Below are positions 12,324 through 24,649 of a stretch of DNA of 64,000 nucleotides, piece by piece. A program made the translations under genes and the position numbers. Each line of letters begins with the position of its first letter. The first letter of the stretch is position 1. The stretch lies in assembly GCA_016808115.1 (NCBI GenBank), contig JAEQBH010000035.1, positions 1,302,001 through 1,366,000 of the forward strand, given 5' to 3'. Source of the DNA: Tetrastigma voinierianum. Taxonomy: Eukaryota; Streptophyta; Magnoliopsida; Vitales; Vitaceae. The notes under the pieces were generated by a model, which worked only from the letters and a program-made list of their open reading frames with translations, searched no databases and was not told the origin of the DNA.

Positions 12324-13689
12324 AAAGTACTGGTTACATAATTTAAATTCTGGGGTGAGGTAAATGGCTGCACTCTTATTTTTAATTTTTCATGATACCT
12401 TATTTCTGTAGTCATGTCGCTGCAGATGTGCTGCAGCAGGTTCAGAATGTTAAATTTTTTGAAACAATTAAAATATAATTTAGAAAGAAAATGAAAGCAA
12501 AAATTGAGTTTTCTTCTGAGTATTTTAAAAGATAGGTAGATAAATATTTTCTAATTGTTGTAAAAGTGAAGTCTTTATATGAAAAAGTCTACTAAAACAA
12601 AAATGATGTGTTGGTAAAACATTAGGTATATTACAAATTTAACAGTGTTGATTATGGTATAATTAAAAAATCATGAAAGAAAAGATAAGTTAATCGAAGA
12701 TTTGTTAACTATGTTGATTTGCTAGATTTTTGGTTTTTTATAATAATAAACTAAAAATCAATGATTGAAATTTATTTTTAATGACATAAAGATCCAACTA
12801 TGTCACCCTGATAAAATCATGTGTTACCGCTTTGTAGAATTCATGTGTATGCTAGGAAATTATCATTGACCTTTAGCTTCGTGATACCTCTGCCAGATAA
12901 GACATCATATACCCCCATCAAAGCTCCTTTCTATAAGCTTCCTCCAGCATGTCTCCCCGTCTCAATAATCTTGTATTTTTCGTAAGATGATCTACTATCA
13001 TCGCTGAACTTTTTCTGCCTTTACGGAAGATCTCCCGCATTTTCGCCACATAAGTCTTCCCAATTAAAAGGCGAGGACTGTTTCCTTTTATTTAAAACCA
13101 TTTTAGAAAACTAGCTTGAAAGTTTTCAATTATTTTTGTTTTTATTATGGAAAACAAAAATAAGAAAGAAAAACCCACAAAATGGTAATCCTGGGAAAGA
13201 AGTGCGATGTTTCTGAAAAAACCGAGCCTAGGTCCGGATCAAGTACATTTATTAGAAGGTAGTAGTTTATGAAACGAGCACTTAAGCCCCTGGTAAAGTT
13301 TCGTACCTTCCATGCATTTAACAAAACTAAAGAAAACAAAGCGGCTGATCAGTCAGCAACCATCGAGTCCCAGCGCGATAAGGAATACTAAATACAAAAA
13401 GCATGCAAGACAGGGGCATAAATAATCACAAAGCTCAGATACAGCGAAAAGTGCCGCACTGAGCACCAAGTAAAAGCGCCGTGTTCGGTCAGTCAAATGC
13501 CAGCGAATAACAAATACATACCATTCCATATCTGCTCCAAAGTCCGTGTTATAAATCAGTAAAACAATTATTTATTGTACGGATATATGAATGGGTCTTA
13601 CCTGCAGCTTCTTCCATTTATATGTTACACAAATTGAATTCCCCTAAGATTCATTTTATTGAATCGTAGAATTTAACTGCAGTGTTTGG
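12321..13689. other. AT-rich intergenic DNA, nothing recognised
   Basis: No motif-bearing open frame was found. 12,440-12,800 is strongly AT-rich, and 13,330-13,540 is a more balanced stretch without recognisable content. Confidence 0.5.
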
Positions 13690-14130
13690 AATTCTTTAAG
13701 ACCGGTTTGAAACAGAAGTTTGAAATTGAAGCTTGGGAGTTGAAATTGAAAGCTCTTAGATTTTTAGGACTTGAATTTTAGAAATTGGGAGTTTTCAAAA
13801 TTTACGTGTGATAAGGTCTGTGTTCTGAAATTGAGATTTGGGTGCCCCCAAAGTTTTATTGTTTGAATTTTGAAATTAGAATTTTTCAAATTGAGATTAT
13901 AAACTTTAAAATCGAAATTGGAAATTGTGGAACTTGAATTTCTGAAATTATAGACACTTGATTTTGAAACTAGGTGTGAACAAAAAATTGAAATTGAACA
14001 TTGAAATTTGAAAGTTGAGATTTGAGGACTTAAATAAAAACTGAAATTTGAATTTTAGAAAATGAGAAAATTGGAAGTTGAACTTTGAAATTCTGGTTGC
14101 TCTGAAAACTGAATGTGGTTTAGAACTTAA
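13690..14130 (+). repeat. Degenerate TTGAAATTGAAA-type repeat
   Basis: Words such as GAAATTGAAA, TTTGAAATT and TTGAGATTT recur throughout with irregular spacing. It looks like an old simple-sequence or minisatellite array. No coding potential was seen. Confidence 0.6.
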
Positions 14131-14809
14131 ATTTTTTTAAAATTTCCAGAAATTATTAAAATTTATGTGGTGGGTGATAAACCATAAAAAGAAAGGAAAA
14201 ATAAATTAGAATTATAAAAAAACATCAACAACCAATTTAATAAATAAATAACAAAAGCAATTATACGATAAGGAAAATAATATGATAATTATGCCTAATG
14301 ATCACTAGCAATGAGTACATAATTAAATATATATACAAAGTATAATCTGCTCGTAAGAAAATTTACTATATGAGTAGAGCTTTTAGTTTTCAACTTATTT
14401 AGTAGACGGGTAACTCGATCGAGTCGGCTTCCCTCGTTGAAATTGCCTGCATTTAGATCGTCTCCTGTGGGCCTGCCCTCAGCAAAGACTTCCCAGTGTC
14501 CACTCAAACCAACTGAGGATCATCCACCCCAAAGATCTCCCACCACAATGTGTGCGACCCAAGCCCTTGCGGCAGCACGTACCTGTGTTGTGAACTGCCA
14601 GGGTCGCCAAATTTTCATATATGCCCATGCCTTAATTTATTCTCCAAAAATATTTAATCAAGGGCCATTAGGTCTCATACTTTCAGTTATGCCTATGGTT
14701 CTTTTTTCCTTCCTCAAATAAAGGGATGTGACCCTTTCTTGTATGGTGAAAGAGTGCCTTCCTGTTGGTTCCAGGCGGGATTCTACAAAGGAAGAACTTA
14801 AGCCCAAAT
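14131..14809. other. Left flank of the tandem array
   Basis: No homology to the three tandem units was seen here, so the array appears to begin at about 14,810. The first 300 bases are AT-rich. 14,437-14,721 is an open frame of 94 codons with no recognisable domain. Unlike units 2 and 3, unit 1 has no telomere-like block on its left. Confidence 0.45.
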
Positions 14810-17800
14810 TTGGGAAAGGGAGGTCTCTCCCCTTGTCAACTTAATGTGACGCTTCTCCCACAAAAGCAATCTTGAAGCCTCCAAATTTGGGGCTCACAAG
14901 CCTGTCTCCTTTCTCTCACCCTAGGGTCTTTTTTTTCCCCACCTACTAAAGCTGAAGATGGCCGGAAGAACCTCAATTAGCCTTTCTAATCTCCGCTCAT
15001 ACTTTTCACTTTATTTATTGATTTTAATTTTTCATCTTTCTCCATTTTTGTTTGGGATTTTGATCTGGGATTTGCATCAGACTTTGATTTTATATTCTTC
15101 TCCTGCTTTTTGCTAGATTGACTTTTTCTTCTGTCTCTTGAATCCACTCTAATGATGAACCATAGATATTTATGCAAGATAACCTAAACCCGATTCCAAG
15201 AATTTTTCAAACTGCAAAGAAGAGTGATAATGGAAAAGTCGTCGAGGTAGTGCAGACATACTGGCGAATCGTATTCTTCTTTCCTGTTATTTTTGACAAC
15301 TTCAAGGTGATTCTGATCAGGAAATGTGGTCATTGTGGCGTTACTTTAATTTGCTGTAGTGGCGGCAAACTAGGTTGATTTAAAAGTTAGCGTGTCATAA
15401 GCATGCTTCTTCCGTTCTGCCATCCCCCTTGTATTTCTTTTCTTTTTCTTCATTCCATCCTGCTGTCAAGGCGGAGATCTTACTGCTCTGGCTGTTGGTG
15501 CCACCAAGTTCAGACTGATTCTTTCTTCAAATAAGCCTAAATATTGTCAATTATAATCTTTCTTTCTTAATCTTTTCCTTCTGGTAATGATAAGAGCATC
15601 TGCCAAAGAGTTCACATGTCATATATTCCAATTTATCTTTTCATCGACCTTGTGAATTAAATGATTTTCTGAAATTCTGCTTCATTGCAGCTTGTTTGTA
15701 GTTTTTAAATTTCTGTTTCTGCCTTGCTTCTGCCTGTAGCCAAAGGATCTGGTCTTCGTCTTGAGTTAGTTTTTTGAAACTATATGGAGGTAGAGTCGCC
15801 GTGTGGCTTGATACACAGTGTTTTGTTGATAATTGATGTGTTGAGCATATATTTTTGCATAATATATCCTGGCTTCTTCCAGAGTTGAGCTTCAAAATTC
15901 TAAGCAATCTTGAATAAATAGAACTAGTTATAAGAGAACACATACGTAAAATCCAGTGAAGTAGTTGTCGTTATTCTGCAACATTTTGAGCTAACTCTGC
16001 ATGCTATGCCCAGAATATTATGTAGTCCCTTGACAAAAGCTCAGGATATGGTACAAGTGTGCCTTTCTCATTTACTTTTCTTTCAATAGTATAGTCCCTT
16101 AATTACTTAAACTGTGGTAGTCTAGCTCAACTTCCTACTTTTCGGTGAATGTGTGATTGTAAAATTTTGAATTCTTTATGAATATCCTCTTTGTAGCTTT
16201 ATTTCCTTCTGTTTAGATATATTTCTTGTTAATTCAAATATTTGGAATAGAATTAAACAAATTAAAATGAATGAATTAGAGTGCAAGCCATTCAAAGCCT
16301 ATTTTAAATGCTTAACTATTAGTAAAGCAAAGTTGAATCTTCAGTTTAACTCATCATCAACTCCCCAGAATATTTTTTAATGTCTCATAAGAGATGTTAA
16401 ACTGCGTTTAGTTAGACTGTTTGAATCCTCATAGTTTTCTCTCTTGCTATCCAAACTCTGAAGCTTTACCCAAAGTCTCTGTGTGTGGTGCTATGCTCAA
16501 CTGAATCTTTACTTGAAATGACCTCTCTACCACTCAACAGCGAATTAGTATGCTTCCCACTTGTGAGCCTCATACCCAGCCTTTTTTAACATACATCATA
16601 AATAGTTCATGTAAAAGGCTAACTTGGAATATTCTGTGACTAATCCCAAATAGTTTTCATTCTGTGACTATTGAATAATATGCTGCTTGTGGGCAATTGA
16701 TTGATAAAGCTCAGCCTTATTAGACTTATTGATATTTCTTCAAAATAGATAAGTAGTGGAAGGAAGTTTGTGAAGAAGCCATTACATTTTGTTATTAATT
16801 CATTCTCTGAATAAATGCAGGGGGATGTTATGTTTCTAAACACACTACTACTAATAGGTGAAGTTGCAAGCGGTTCATCTCAGTCCCATAGTGAGTCAGT
16901 AATGCTTACTCCTCCTTCACTACTCCAGAATGGCAAATCTTCCAAATTAGTATGGAAGCTAATATATTATACTGAGGGGATATTTGAGCAGCGCAAAACG
17001 CCAGAGTAGCTTCGTGCGCCCTGAGGTTTTTCCTTTGCAACTGCGACTTTTCTCCATGCAACGATAGCTGCTGGTAAAGATATATTTAGGATTCTGACTA
17101 GAAAAACAATGGTCACTGGTTATAGCACAATTGTTACAGGGTAAGTTATGCATGGCTAAATGTAAAGGGTTACTTCTCAGTAAGATGACGCCTATATATT
17201 CTAACCCTTCACATCCGTTACATTAGAATTATACGTTGCAAGTATGAGAGCTTAGAGGAATCTTTACTTCTCTGTAGTATATAGAACAAATTACAAATCT
17301 CGAAATATGTCGTTCGTTAGCTTTATGTTATCTTAATATTTTCATCTCTGATCTTTTTGCTCTGTTTGTGGAAACAACATTTTATCAAAATCTATATGGT
17401 GATTGTTGTGGAGTACCATTATTATATTTTCTTCATCAGGATATAAGGTAAAAGAGGAGCAGGATTGTTGTCATAGGCTCTCTGTACAGAACTGAGAGTC
17501 AAACAGTCCTCCTGCTGTTCCAGAAGAAAAACCCACACATACCATTATTGAGCTCTGTGCCTGAATCCATAGAAGGAGTTGCTGTCCTTGTATCATGCAG
17601 TGGTCAAAGGAGTGGTGCAGAATGGATGTCAGAGGTATTGTACTGCATAATTTTTGCTTTCCTATGGTAGAGAAAACTGATGACAACAAATACGGTGTGA
17701 ATTAATTCCTTGATCATTGTCTATAAATTTTGATTCATAACTGCAGGTCATAAAAAGTTCCAGCTAGTCCAGCATAATCATTAGAATTCTTGTCTTAAAA

Positions 17801-18330
17801 GCTCGCAGGGTTTCTTCGTACCTAATCACTTTGGTGCATTGATGGAGAAAGAGCTTGATTTGAGCTTTGTAATGGTGTTTTTAAAGAAAAATTGTAATTA
17901 GTTAATTTAAATGTTTGTAGAAAGGATTAATGACTATTTTATAGTTATACTCTTTACCATTTTGCCTAGCCATTTCGTGAGTCTCTGCAAATATAAGATG
18001 ACACAATTTCAGAATTTCCAATAAGAAATTATTTACAAAGTGTCATGCCATCAGGCACTCTATCCAGAGGTGTGCAGTCCAATATATGCTAATATGATGC
18101 AATCGCTCAATTTTGATAATATAATATGATGGTAGATGCATCTTCCTTCCACGCAGCCCCAATGCTGGTAAATCTGTATATATAATGCACCTGCTCAACT
18201 TTGGATAATATAAATGTATATTATATCAACAAAGGTAAACTTGATTTGTCCCACTGACCGACCTCCAAAAGACCTTGAGGTGGTCTAAACATAATTCTAT
18301 AAATTTTGGTGACCGAAGAATCTTAAACTC
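14810..18330 (+). other. Gene-like unidentified segment, unit 1
   Basis: This begins right at the unit boundary and is repeated at 30,635-34,198 and 42,433-45,813. T-rich, intron-like DNA alternates with short better-balanced stretches, such as about 16,815-17,010 and 17,460-17,640 (the latter ends GTGCAGAATGGATGTCAGAG). No open frame exceeds 100 codons and no protein family is recognised. It could be a captured host gene fragment with introns or plain subtelomeric sequence. Confidence 0.4.
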
Positions 18331-18479
18331 ATCTATTTTTAATCCATTTTTCCGCATGTTTTTAATGCGTTCTTGTGAATCATTGGTATGCCCACAGAAT
18401 ATATTCATATTCAACTTTTTTTTTTGCAAAGTAATCTGAGCGAGAGAAAACATGTTAAAAGAAGCAAAAAGGTGGAAAA

Positions 18480-20300
18480 TGCAGTAGTCTGTGTCACGAC
18501 ATAAGCTTTGTATGTCGCGACACAAAATTCAAGAGCAAGCCTAGAGAATGAAAGTTCTTTGATGATACAAAAGCTTTATTAGTAGGCAAGGATAAAGACT
18601 AAAAGCTTTATCGCAATGACTTTTCTATGTCACCACAAAGAGAGAATAGGTAGTAACCAATGGGCACTATGGGAGTCCACAACATAATCTAATGGTTAAA
18701 ATGAAACACCCAAGCCTATAAATACACGCTTCTAGAGCAATGTGCGCAGCTTCTCGTATGCCTCGATTTCTAGGTGGTTAAAGACTCTTAAGATGTACTC
18801 TTTTATTTTTTATTTTATTTTATTTAGAGGTTTAGCCTAAGATAGTTTTATTTTGTTAGTTTTCCTTAACTTTTTAATTGGGAAGAGCCAAAAACAAGTT
18901 TTTTCTGTTTGGTATTTCTTTATAAGCTCCTTTCATATTCGCTTGATTTAATGATTTGAAGGTTTCGGTAGTTCTATTTATTTTTACTGCTTATGATTTT
19001 AGTGAATTTTCCTGATCATTAGCTGGTCACCGATATGTAAACCGCTGAAAAGTTAGTTTCACTGAAATGGGCCACAGATAGTCATTTTATCTGTGTAAGG
19101 TAGCAAGAAAAGCTTTAATTAGAATTCTCAAAAGTTTGAAATTGATCGTATTGTTTATAAATCATTGTTCTTAGTACTAGTATCAAATCAAAATTGAAAG
19201 GTAATGTATCTCATAATTCGATCTAAAAAGATCTTTCAAAGGATTGCTTTAGATGGAGATCCTGAGGAACTCCTCTGGGTATGGTGCACTTAATTATGGA
19301 ACTGCTGGGAATGAACTCTTTGAAGGATTAGCTCCTTATAGACTCAACTGATTTATGTTGTTGAGAGAAGAACAGGTGCGATGGTTTACACTCCTGCTCA
19401 GAGGTTCTGGTATCTTTCCCGATAGCCTGATGATTTTGATCCAAGTTAGCCTGATATCTAATCAAGGAGATGGAAATTCTACATCATAAGTGTAAAGATG
19501 AGGTGTCATTAAAATCACTTCAGAAGGCTTATGCTATCCTCGTTTACGGGGTATAGTCTTATTTCATGGTCCATAAGATTCGTATATAAAATTTAAAAGA
19601 AAATACGCCGTAAATCTTGAAAAGTTTTGTTATATTTTATGGTAACTAATTAGAATTCAGAAAACTTTAAATGAATATGAACTTTAATCAAAGGAAAAGT
19701 ATGGAGCGGCGTAGCAAACTAAATCGGTATACCTTTGCATCTTTTTTTGACAAACTCGCTTTCCAATTGATGGTCTGCATAGAGAACGAAATGATGGAGA
19801 AGCTCGATTATTAATCGATCCATGTCTAGTTTTGCCTCACTCAATGAATCCTCAACCCAAATTTATTAAACTTTACTTTTGTACATTTAAGATTTCAGTC
19901 TAAGACTACATTTTAGTATTCTTATCATCATATCAATTGGAAGTCATAAAAGTAATGGATCTTTATACTTAGGGGTAGTTAATCTTTGATTTATCGTTTG
20001 TCTCCTTAATGTGATATTCGACTTTTAAATATCCATCTTTATTACTTGTACGACCGCGGCACTCCTGTGCCAGATCTTAGACCGAAACACAATGCTTAAA
20101 CGAGTCATTTTCTAAAGAAAGAACAATTCCATCTTTCATTTTACGAGAAATGGTCTCGGCAAGTTTTCACGCGCCAATACGTGAGGAACGCGGTGCCTTG
20201 TGTGTGGCAAAGAACGTAAGATTGGCATATACCGATCACATCAGGCGCAGCAAGAAGTTGGGTTCTAACAAGTTGTTGCGCGCCAGCGTGACTAGATAAT
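18480..20300 (+). repeat. Athila-type 5' LTR/leader, unit 1
   Basis: This lies upstream of the gag remnant and matches 45,930-47,680 of unit 3. It holds palindromes TGTCACGACA (18,492) and TGTCGCGACA (18,513), a TATA box (18,717-18,723) and a badly eroded primer-binding region near 20,270-20,300 (TTGTTGCGCGCCAGCGTGAC). About 120 bases (19,822-19,940) are almost identical to unit 3. The exact LTR limits are not visible. Confidence 0.55.
18717..18723 (+). promoter_or_regulatory. TATA box, Athila-type LTR, unit 1
   Basis: TATAAAT in the context CCTATAAATACACG. The same box is at 46,158-46,164 in unit 3. It stands about 200 bases downstream of the paired palindromes. Confidence 0.5.
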
Positions 20301-20589
20301 AGTCTTCTGGTAGTAGTGTTTAAAAACGTATAACGACGCTCTGTCTGCACAAGTTTTCAGCGTCGTTAGTCATGCATTCTGAAATGATAAATTTAAAGAC
20401 TAATAGTCTTTTAACTAAAATGGATTGCGTATTGTAATTGACATTTTTCTTTGATATTATTTAAACAAAAATAGTTTGTGGCTGAAGTGCAACAGGTAGT
20501 TACTAACATTTTCTCTATGAGCTTAATGGAGAAGAACCGTATCCTGCTGTCATTTATTTGATCTTAGTGTGTTTCTAATGAAGATTTTA

Positions 20590-22235
20590 AAAGCATTGAA
20601 AACTATAAACAGACATCTCATGGAAGGTTTCATAAGCACCTCCCAAAGCTCGAAACAAGGCTCCAACACTTAGCAAGCGGACTTGTGCAATCCAAAAGTA
20701 TGACAAATCAAAAGAGAGATTGCAAAGTTATTCCAGAAGAAAGCAAAGGCGTAGAGAAACTAAGAGATCCCAATACTATATAGATTGTTTGAGGCCTGCA
20801 GCTTCAGCTCCCAGATAGAGTACTTGGCAGTGAAGACAACTCCGCCAGAGGTGTCAATTTCTAGAGCTTGAAGCTAGCGAGCTTGATCGCGTACCTATGG
20901 TACAAAGATGCCGCCCATCAACATCTCCTCCAAAAGATCCCAATGAGATAAAGGCGTGGGAGATTCACAGGATGGCCAACATAATCAAATTGAACTGGGT
21001 GAGCCAGGCCTGGTTAGAAGCTCTTCCTTTCACCTGAGAGATGTGGCAAAAACATACTGATTCACGCTAGTGGGACTGGCTGAACACACCCGCAAGAATT
21101 ATGCAAAAATGCCTATATGAGTAGATTTTTTCTCTTCAAGCTTTAACTGAGAAAAGAGAAGAAATGATTATCTTCGCTGCAGAGAGGTGTTATGGTGAAG
21201 CCTCTCAATGGCAAGTGAGAGATTTAAGAGTCTCATAGAAAAGAGATTCGCGCGCATGGAATAGATTTGACCTCCTGATGATACATATTCTATCATGCCA
21301 TGAATTATGCCTCCATAGCAAATTAATGCATCCGAGCTCTCTTTGCAAACAAATGCAGAGATGCAAAGTACAACATGCCTCAGTATCCCCAGAACATGTT
21401 CCATCCAGCTTCGTGTTTTATTTATAGAGTTTGAGAGGAAGTGGTTTGATTGAGCTTTACAGACTTACTTTATAGAAGTTGAAAGTTCTGAGCTGTCACG
21501 AACAAACTAGGCTAAAATGAGCAGAGAATGCATGCAGTTTCATGACATGGAAGGGGATAAAGAAATGAAGGAATAGATGTTGTTGAGGGACCACTGAAGA
21601 AGCAGAACCCACCGCCGTTGAGGAAAACCACAAGTATAGAAGCTGAAGGTAGTTAGTTATCACTGCTCACACTATACACCCAACACTAAGGAATCATGAA
21701 AAACCTTTTATATGTGGGCGTGGGAGGAGAAACAAAGCAGGCCCCGACTGGACCGACACACATCAAGCTTAGAAGCTCAACCTGTGGTCCAAGAACAAAC
21801 AGCAAACAGCGGCTATAAAAGAGAATATCGTGGTTGCAGCTGACTCAATCATTTGAAGATCGATGTCGTAATTCAGCGTCGAAAAACAAAAGAATTTCCA
21901 AATATGCATGAGAAAAGATTTTCCGCCAGCTTAAAATTCCCAAAGCAAACGCCAAAAAAGCAGTTTAAGACAAATACTGCAATGTCACTGATAGAACTGA
22001 AACCTGCTAGGGTAGGGGCTAGCCTCTTCCTTTGCAAAACAAATCAAGAGCTCATTTCCCTGTGAGTACATAGACTAATCCAAAAGATTTTACACATACT
22101 ACTGAGTGGTATAATGAAATGCAGGAAATAAGAAAGATGTAGGGGGAAAAGAGGCCGTGTTATCATAAAGAACTCGGCTGTTTCAGGAGAATACAAGGAG
22201 ATGCCGAAATGAATAAATTATCAAAGAATGTTCAG
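20590..22235 (+). pseudogene. gag: Athila-type gag remnant, unit 1
   Basis: It is collinear with the better preserved copy at 47,950-49,520. Recognisable pieces include the GATCCCAATGAG stretch (P-N-E of the capsid core, about 20,935), MANIIKLN (about 20,971-20,995) and LRDVAKT (about 21,034-21,054). A C-terminal open frame at 21,853-22,065 includes NMHEKRFSA and FKTNTA, the end of Athila-type gag. Stops and indels break it throughout. No RT, RNase H or integrase follows. Confidence 0.65.
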
Positions 22236-23090
22236 CTAGTAAGATATGAAATCAAAGGGGCTTCCTTGTGAAGGCAAACCAAGTGAAAACACAGTTTTAA
22301 TTTAGAGTGTTGAGTTTATCTTAGAGTCTGAATTTTCCATTTTAGGTTATGTAAGAATTTTGAGGCCTTGTGGTTGTTGATTTTCAAAGACATGTGGTCA
22401 GTTTATGCTTTAAAGACAGAGTTTTACCTCAAAGTAGAAGCACACCGTCTCAAACTCAAAAATGTAGAAATTTTAGCTATTGGCAGTAAGATTTATAGTC
22501 CTCCCAAATTGTTTTTAATATTACCAGTTGTTCTCTGAATTTGGGGAATGACTTATTTAAGTATGCAGACACAAATCTAATAGTAGCTCTGTTGGTTTCC
22601 TTCTAAATTTTTTAGATATTCAGTAATGTCTGCCTTCCCTCAGGTGGTATATTATGAAGAAGAAATGAAATTTTGTTGTTCATACTTGCATTTGAGGTTC
22701 TCGTTGATTAAATGAATTTGCATGAGTATGTTTTAGTTGGTATGAATGAATACACCTGCTTAAAATGTGCAAAAAATTCAAGTGAAAACCAGATAAGAGA
22801 TGCACTTATGGTAAACTAGATAGAGGCAAGTTTATGTCACAAGTTAAATTTTCATTGTCTACATGCAAACTTGATGATGCACTGAAAAGTTAATGTCGTG
22901 AAATAGTCCCTTCTCAATATCGTGGATAATTATATTTTGTCCTGTCGCGACATTGCATAAAAATAGAAAACCCTAGAAAAGCCTCCAGAAATGGATATTG
23001 CAATGAAAACACAAAAATTGTTGTCTTATAATAGAAAATTTTTGAAAACTAAAGTACACACTTTCCGATAAAACCCAATCTCCCGTTTCC
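22200..23090 (+). other. Post-gag/post-pol Athila segment, unit 1
   Basis: It corresponds to 34,206-35,030 and 49,500-50,290. It begins where Athila elements normally end pol: in unit 2 the sequence reads GAGGCAACCCAAGTG (34,278-34,292), and here AAGGCAAACCAAGTG (about 22,271). It also carries the palindrome TGTCGCGACA at 22,943 and a weak TATA-like CTTATAATAG near 23,024. Confidence 0.5.
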
Positions 23091-23149
23091 TATATCAAAG
23101 TCTCTTTATCTTGCCTTCAAAACCCTAGAGCTCCAAAATTTAACCGATC

Positions 23150-24600
23150 TCTTATGATGCCTCCCAGCCCCACAACTCCACTCAAACTCAATGAGGATCA
23201 TCAGAGAGAGAAAGACTGGAGAGAATGTCTGCCACTCAATCGCACAGAGCAAAATGAAAGAAAAGAATAACAGGGTGGTGCCAGAATGTTTGAACCAAGA
23301 GAACAATCAAGAAAGAGGAAAAGGAGATTCAAGAAATCAAACTGAAAGTTATAGAGCTAAAAGAAGAAACATTTCATCTTTACAAAGAAGCCGCATCTAA
23401 TGGAGAAAATTATGAAGGAAAGAGGTTCTCATCACGAAAGAGGATCTGCAGTTTGTACCCCCTTTCGTTGAAATGCTTGAGAAGAGAGAAAATTGGTGCT
23501 ACTGGGCAAGAACAAGGAACCTAGTGAGCTGCTGATGAATTCTTACATAGAGAAGAAAGGAAAGAAATTTAAAGTCAAAGGACATCGATAGATCAAAGAA
23601 GGAAAGGATAAATCTATTGTTCAACCTGAGTGATGATACCAAAGTTCACAGAAATTACTGAAGGACTAAAAATTGTCACCAAAACTATAGAATCACCGAC
23701 AGAACCGAAAGGAAGTTTAGCGGGAACAAAAACCACAACCATTTCTATATGAGACTTAATAAAAGAGGCTAAGGTGGTTTATTTACCGCTATGTCCTCTT
23801 CACTATCTGTCGCTTCATCCATGAGACAGTGAGAAGAGATGAAGTTAACTTCTTTATGGTCAGAAAGGAGTGTGACAAATGTAAAATAATTGAAGTGTCC
23901 AGCCTTGAAATGCTCTGGCGAATCAGGAGGGACTGACACCCACACCTACCACTATAACAGCTCTGCAGCCCTTCCCAGAGAGCATGCGTAATGGGAAAAA
24001 GAAGAAACGTATTCCTGTGGCATCCTAACATTTATGTGAGTAGAGACACGGTCCAAATAACAGAGGAAAGGGGAAAAAGAAAGAGATTGAAGTTACAGTA
24101 TGGTGTCCGAAGGTGCAAGAGCCGCCCACGGAGAGTTCATCCCAAGGGCAGCAAGAGCTTCAGAGAAGTCCAAGACCCATCTTGAATGCACCCTCAAATT
24201 TGAGACAACCATTAAGAACAAGGTGGAAGTTCATGGCACCGGGCAGAAGAAGTCAGATAATCACTGAGGTGCTTAAACTATCAGAAATGTAAGAGATGAA
24301 GAAAGTGAAGATGCAACCAGCCTAAGCTCCAAACTGCATGTTCAGTGGATGAGTACATGTGCAAAGTGCAGCTCATAAAAGATAAATTAGGAGAGAGGAA
24401 ATTGAGGATGCTTTACAGTGAGATGAAGAATGAGAGATGGACTGAAAGTGAGGACCGGGATCGGTCGATTAGTGTATGGGACATAATGGCTAGTTTTTCA
24501 CTGTGCCTCTATTCTATGAGGTCAATAGAGCAGGCCCTGCAGTCATTAATATTAAAAGGTATTGAGAACTGATAGAGAGTTAATAAAGTCTTTGACATCA
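23150..24600 (+). pseudogene. Putative plant transposon-protein ORF remnant, unit 1
   Basis: This is a broken copy of the ORF better seen at 50,397-51,810. The GGAAAGAAATTTAAAGTC stretch at 23,559 begins the conserved core (G-K-K-F-x-V-K-G-H). The 3' end opens as a 75-codon frame (24,345-24,572) rich in Lys, Glu and Arg, the predicted coiled-coil-like tail. Several stops and indels are present. Confidence 0.5.
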
Positions 24601-24649
24601 CTGTAAAGAGCGCCTCAACAAAAGAACCGCCAACAGAAAGAGACGCTTC

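Noticed and set aside
12233..12415. Open frame encoding poly(Thr-His) on the minus strand
   Set aside because: It is only the translation of the (GT)27 microsatellite.
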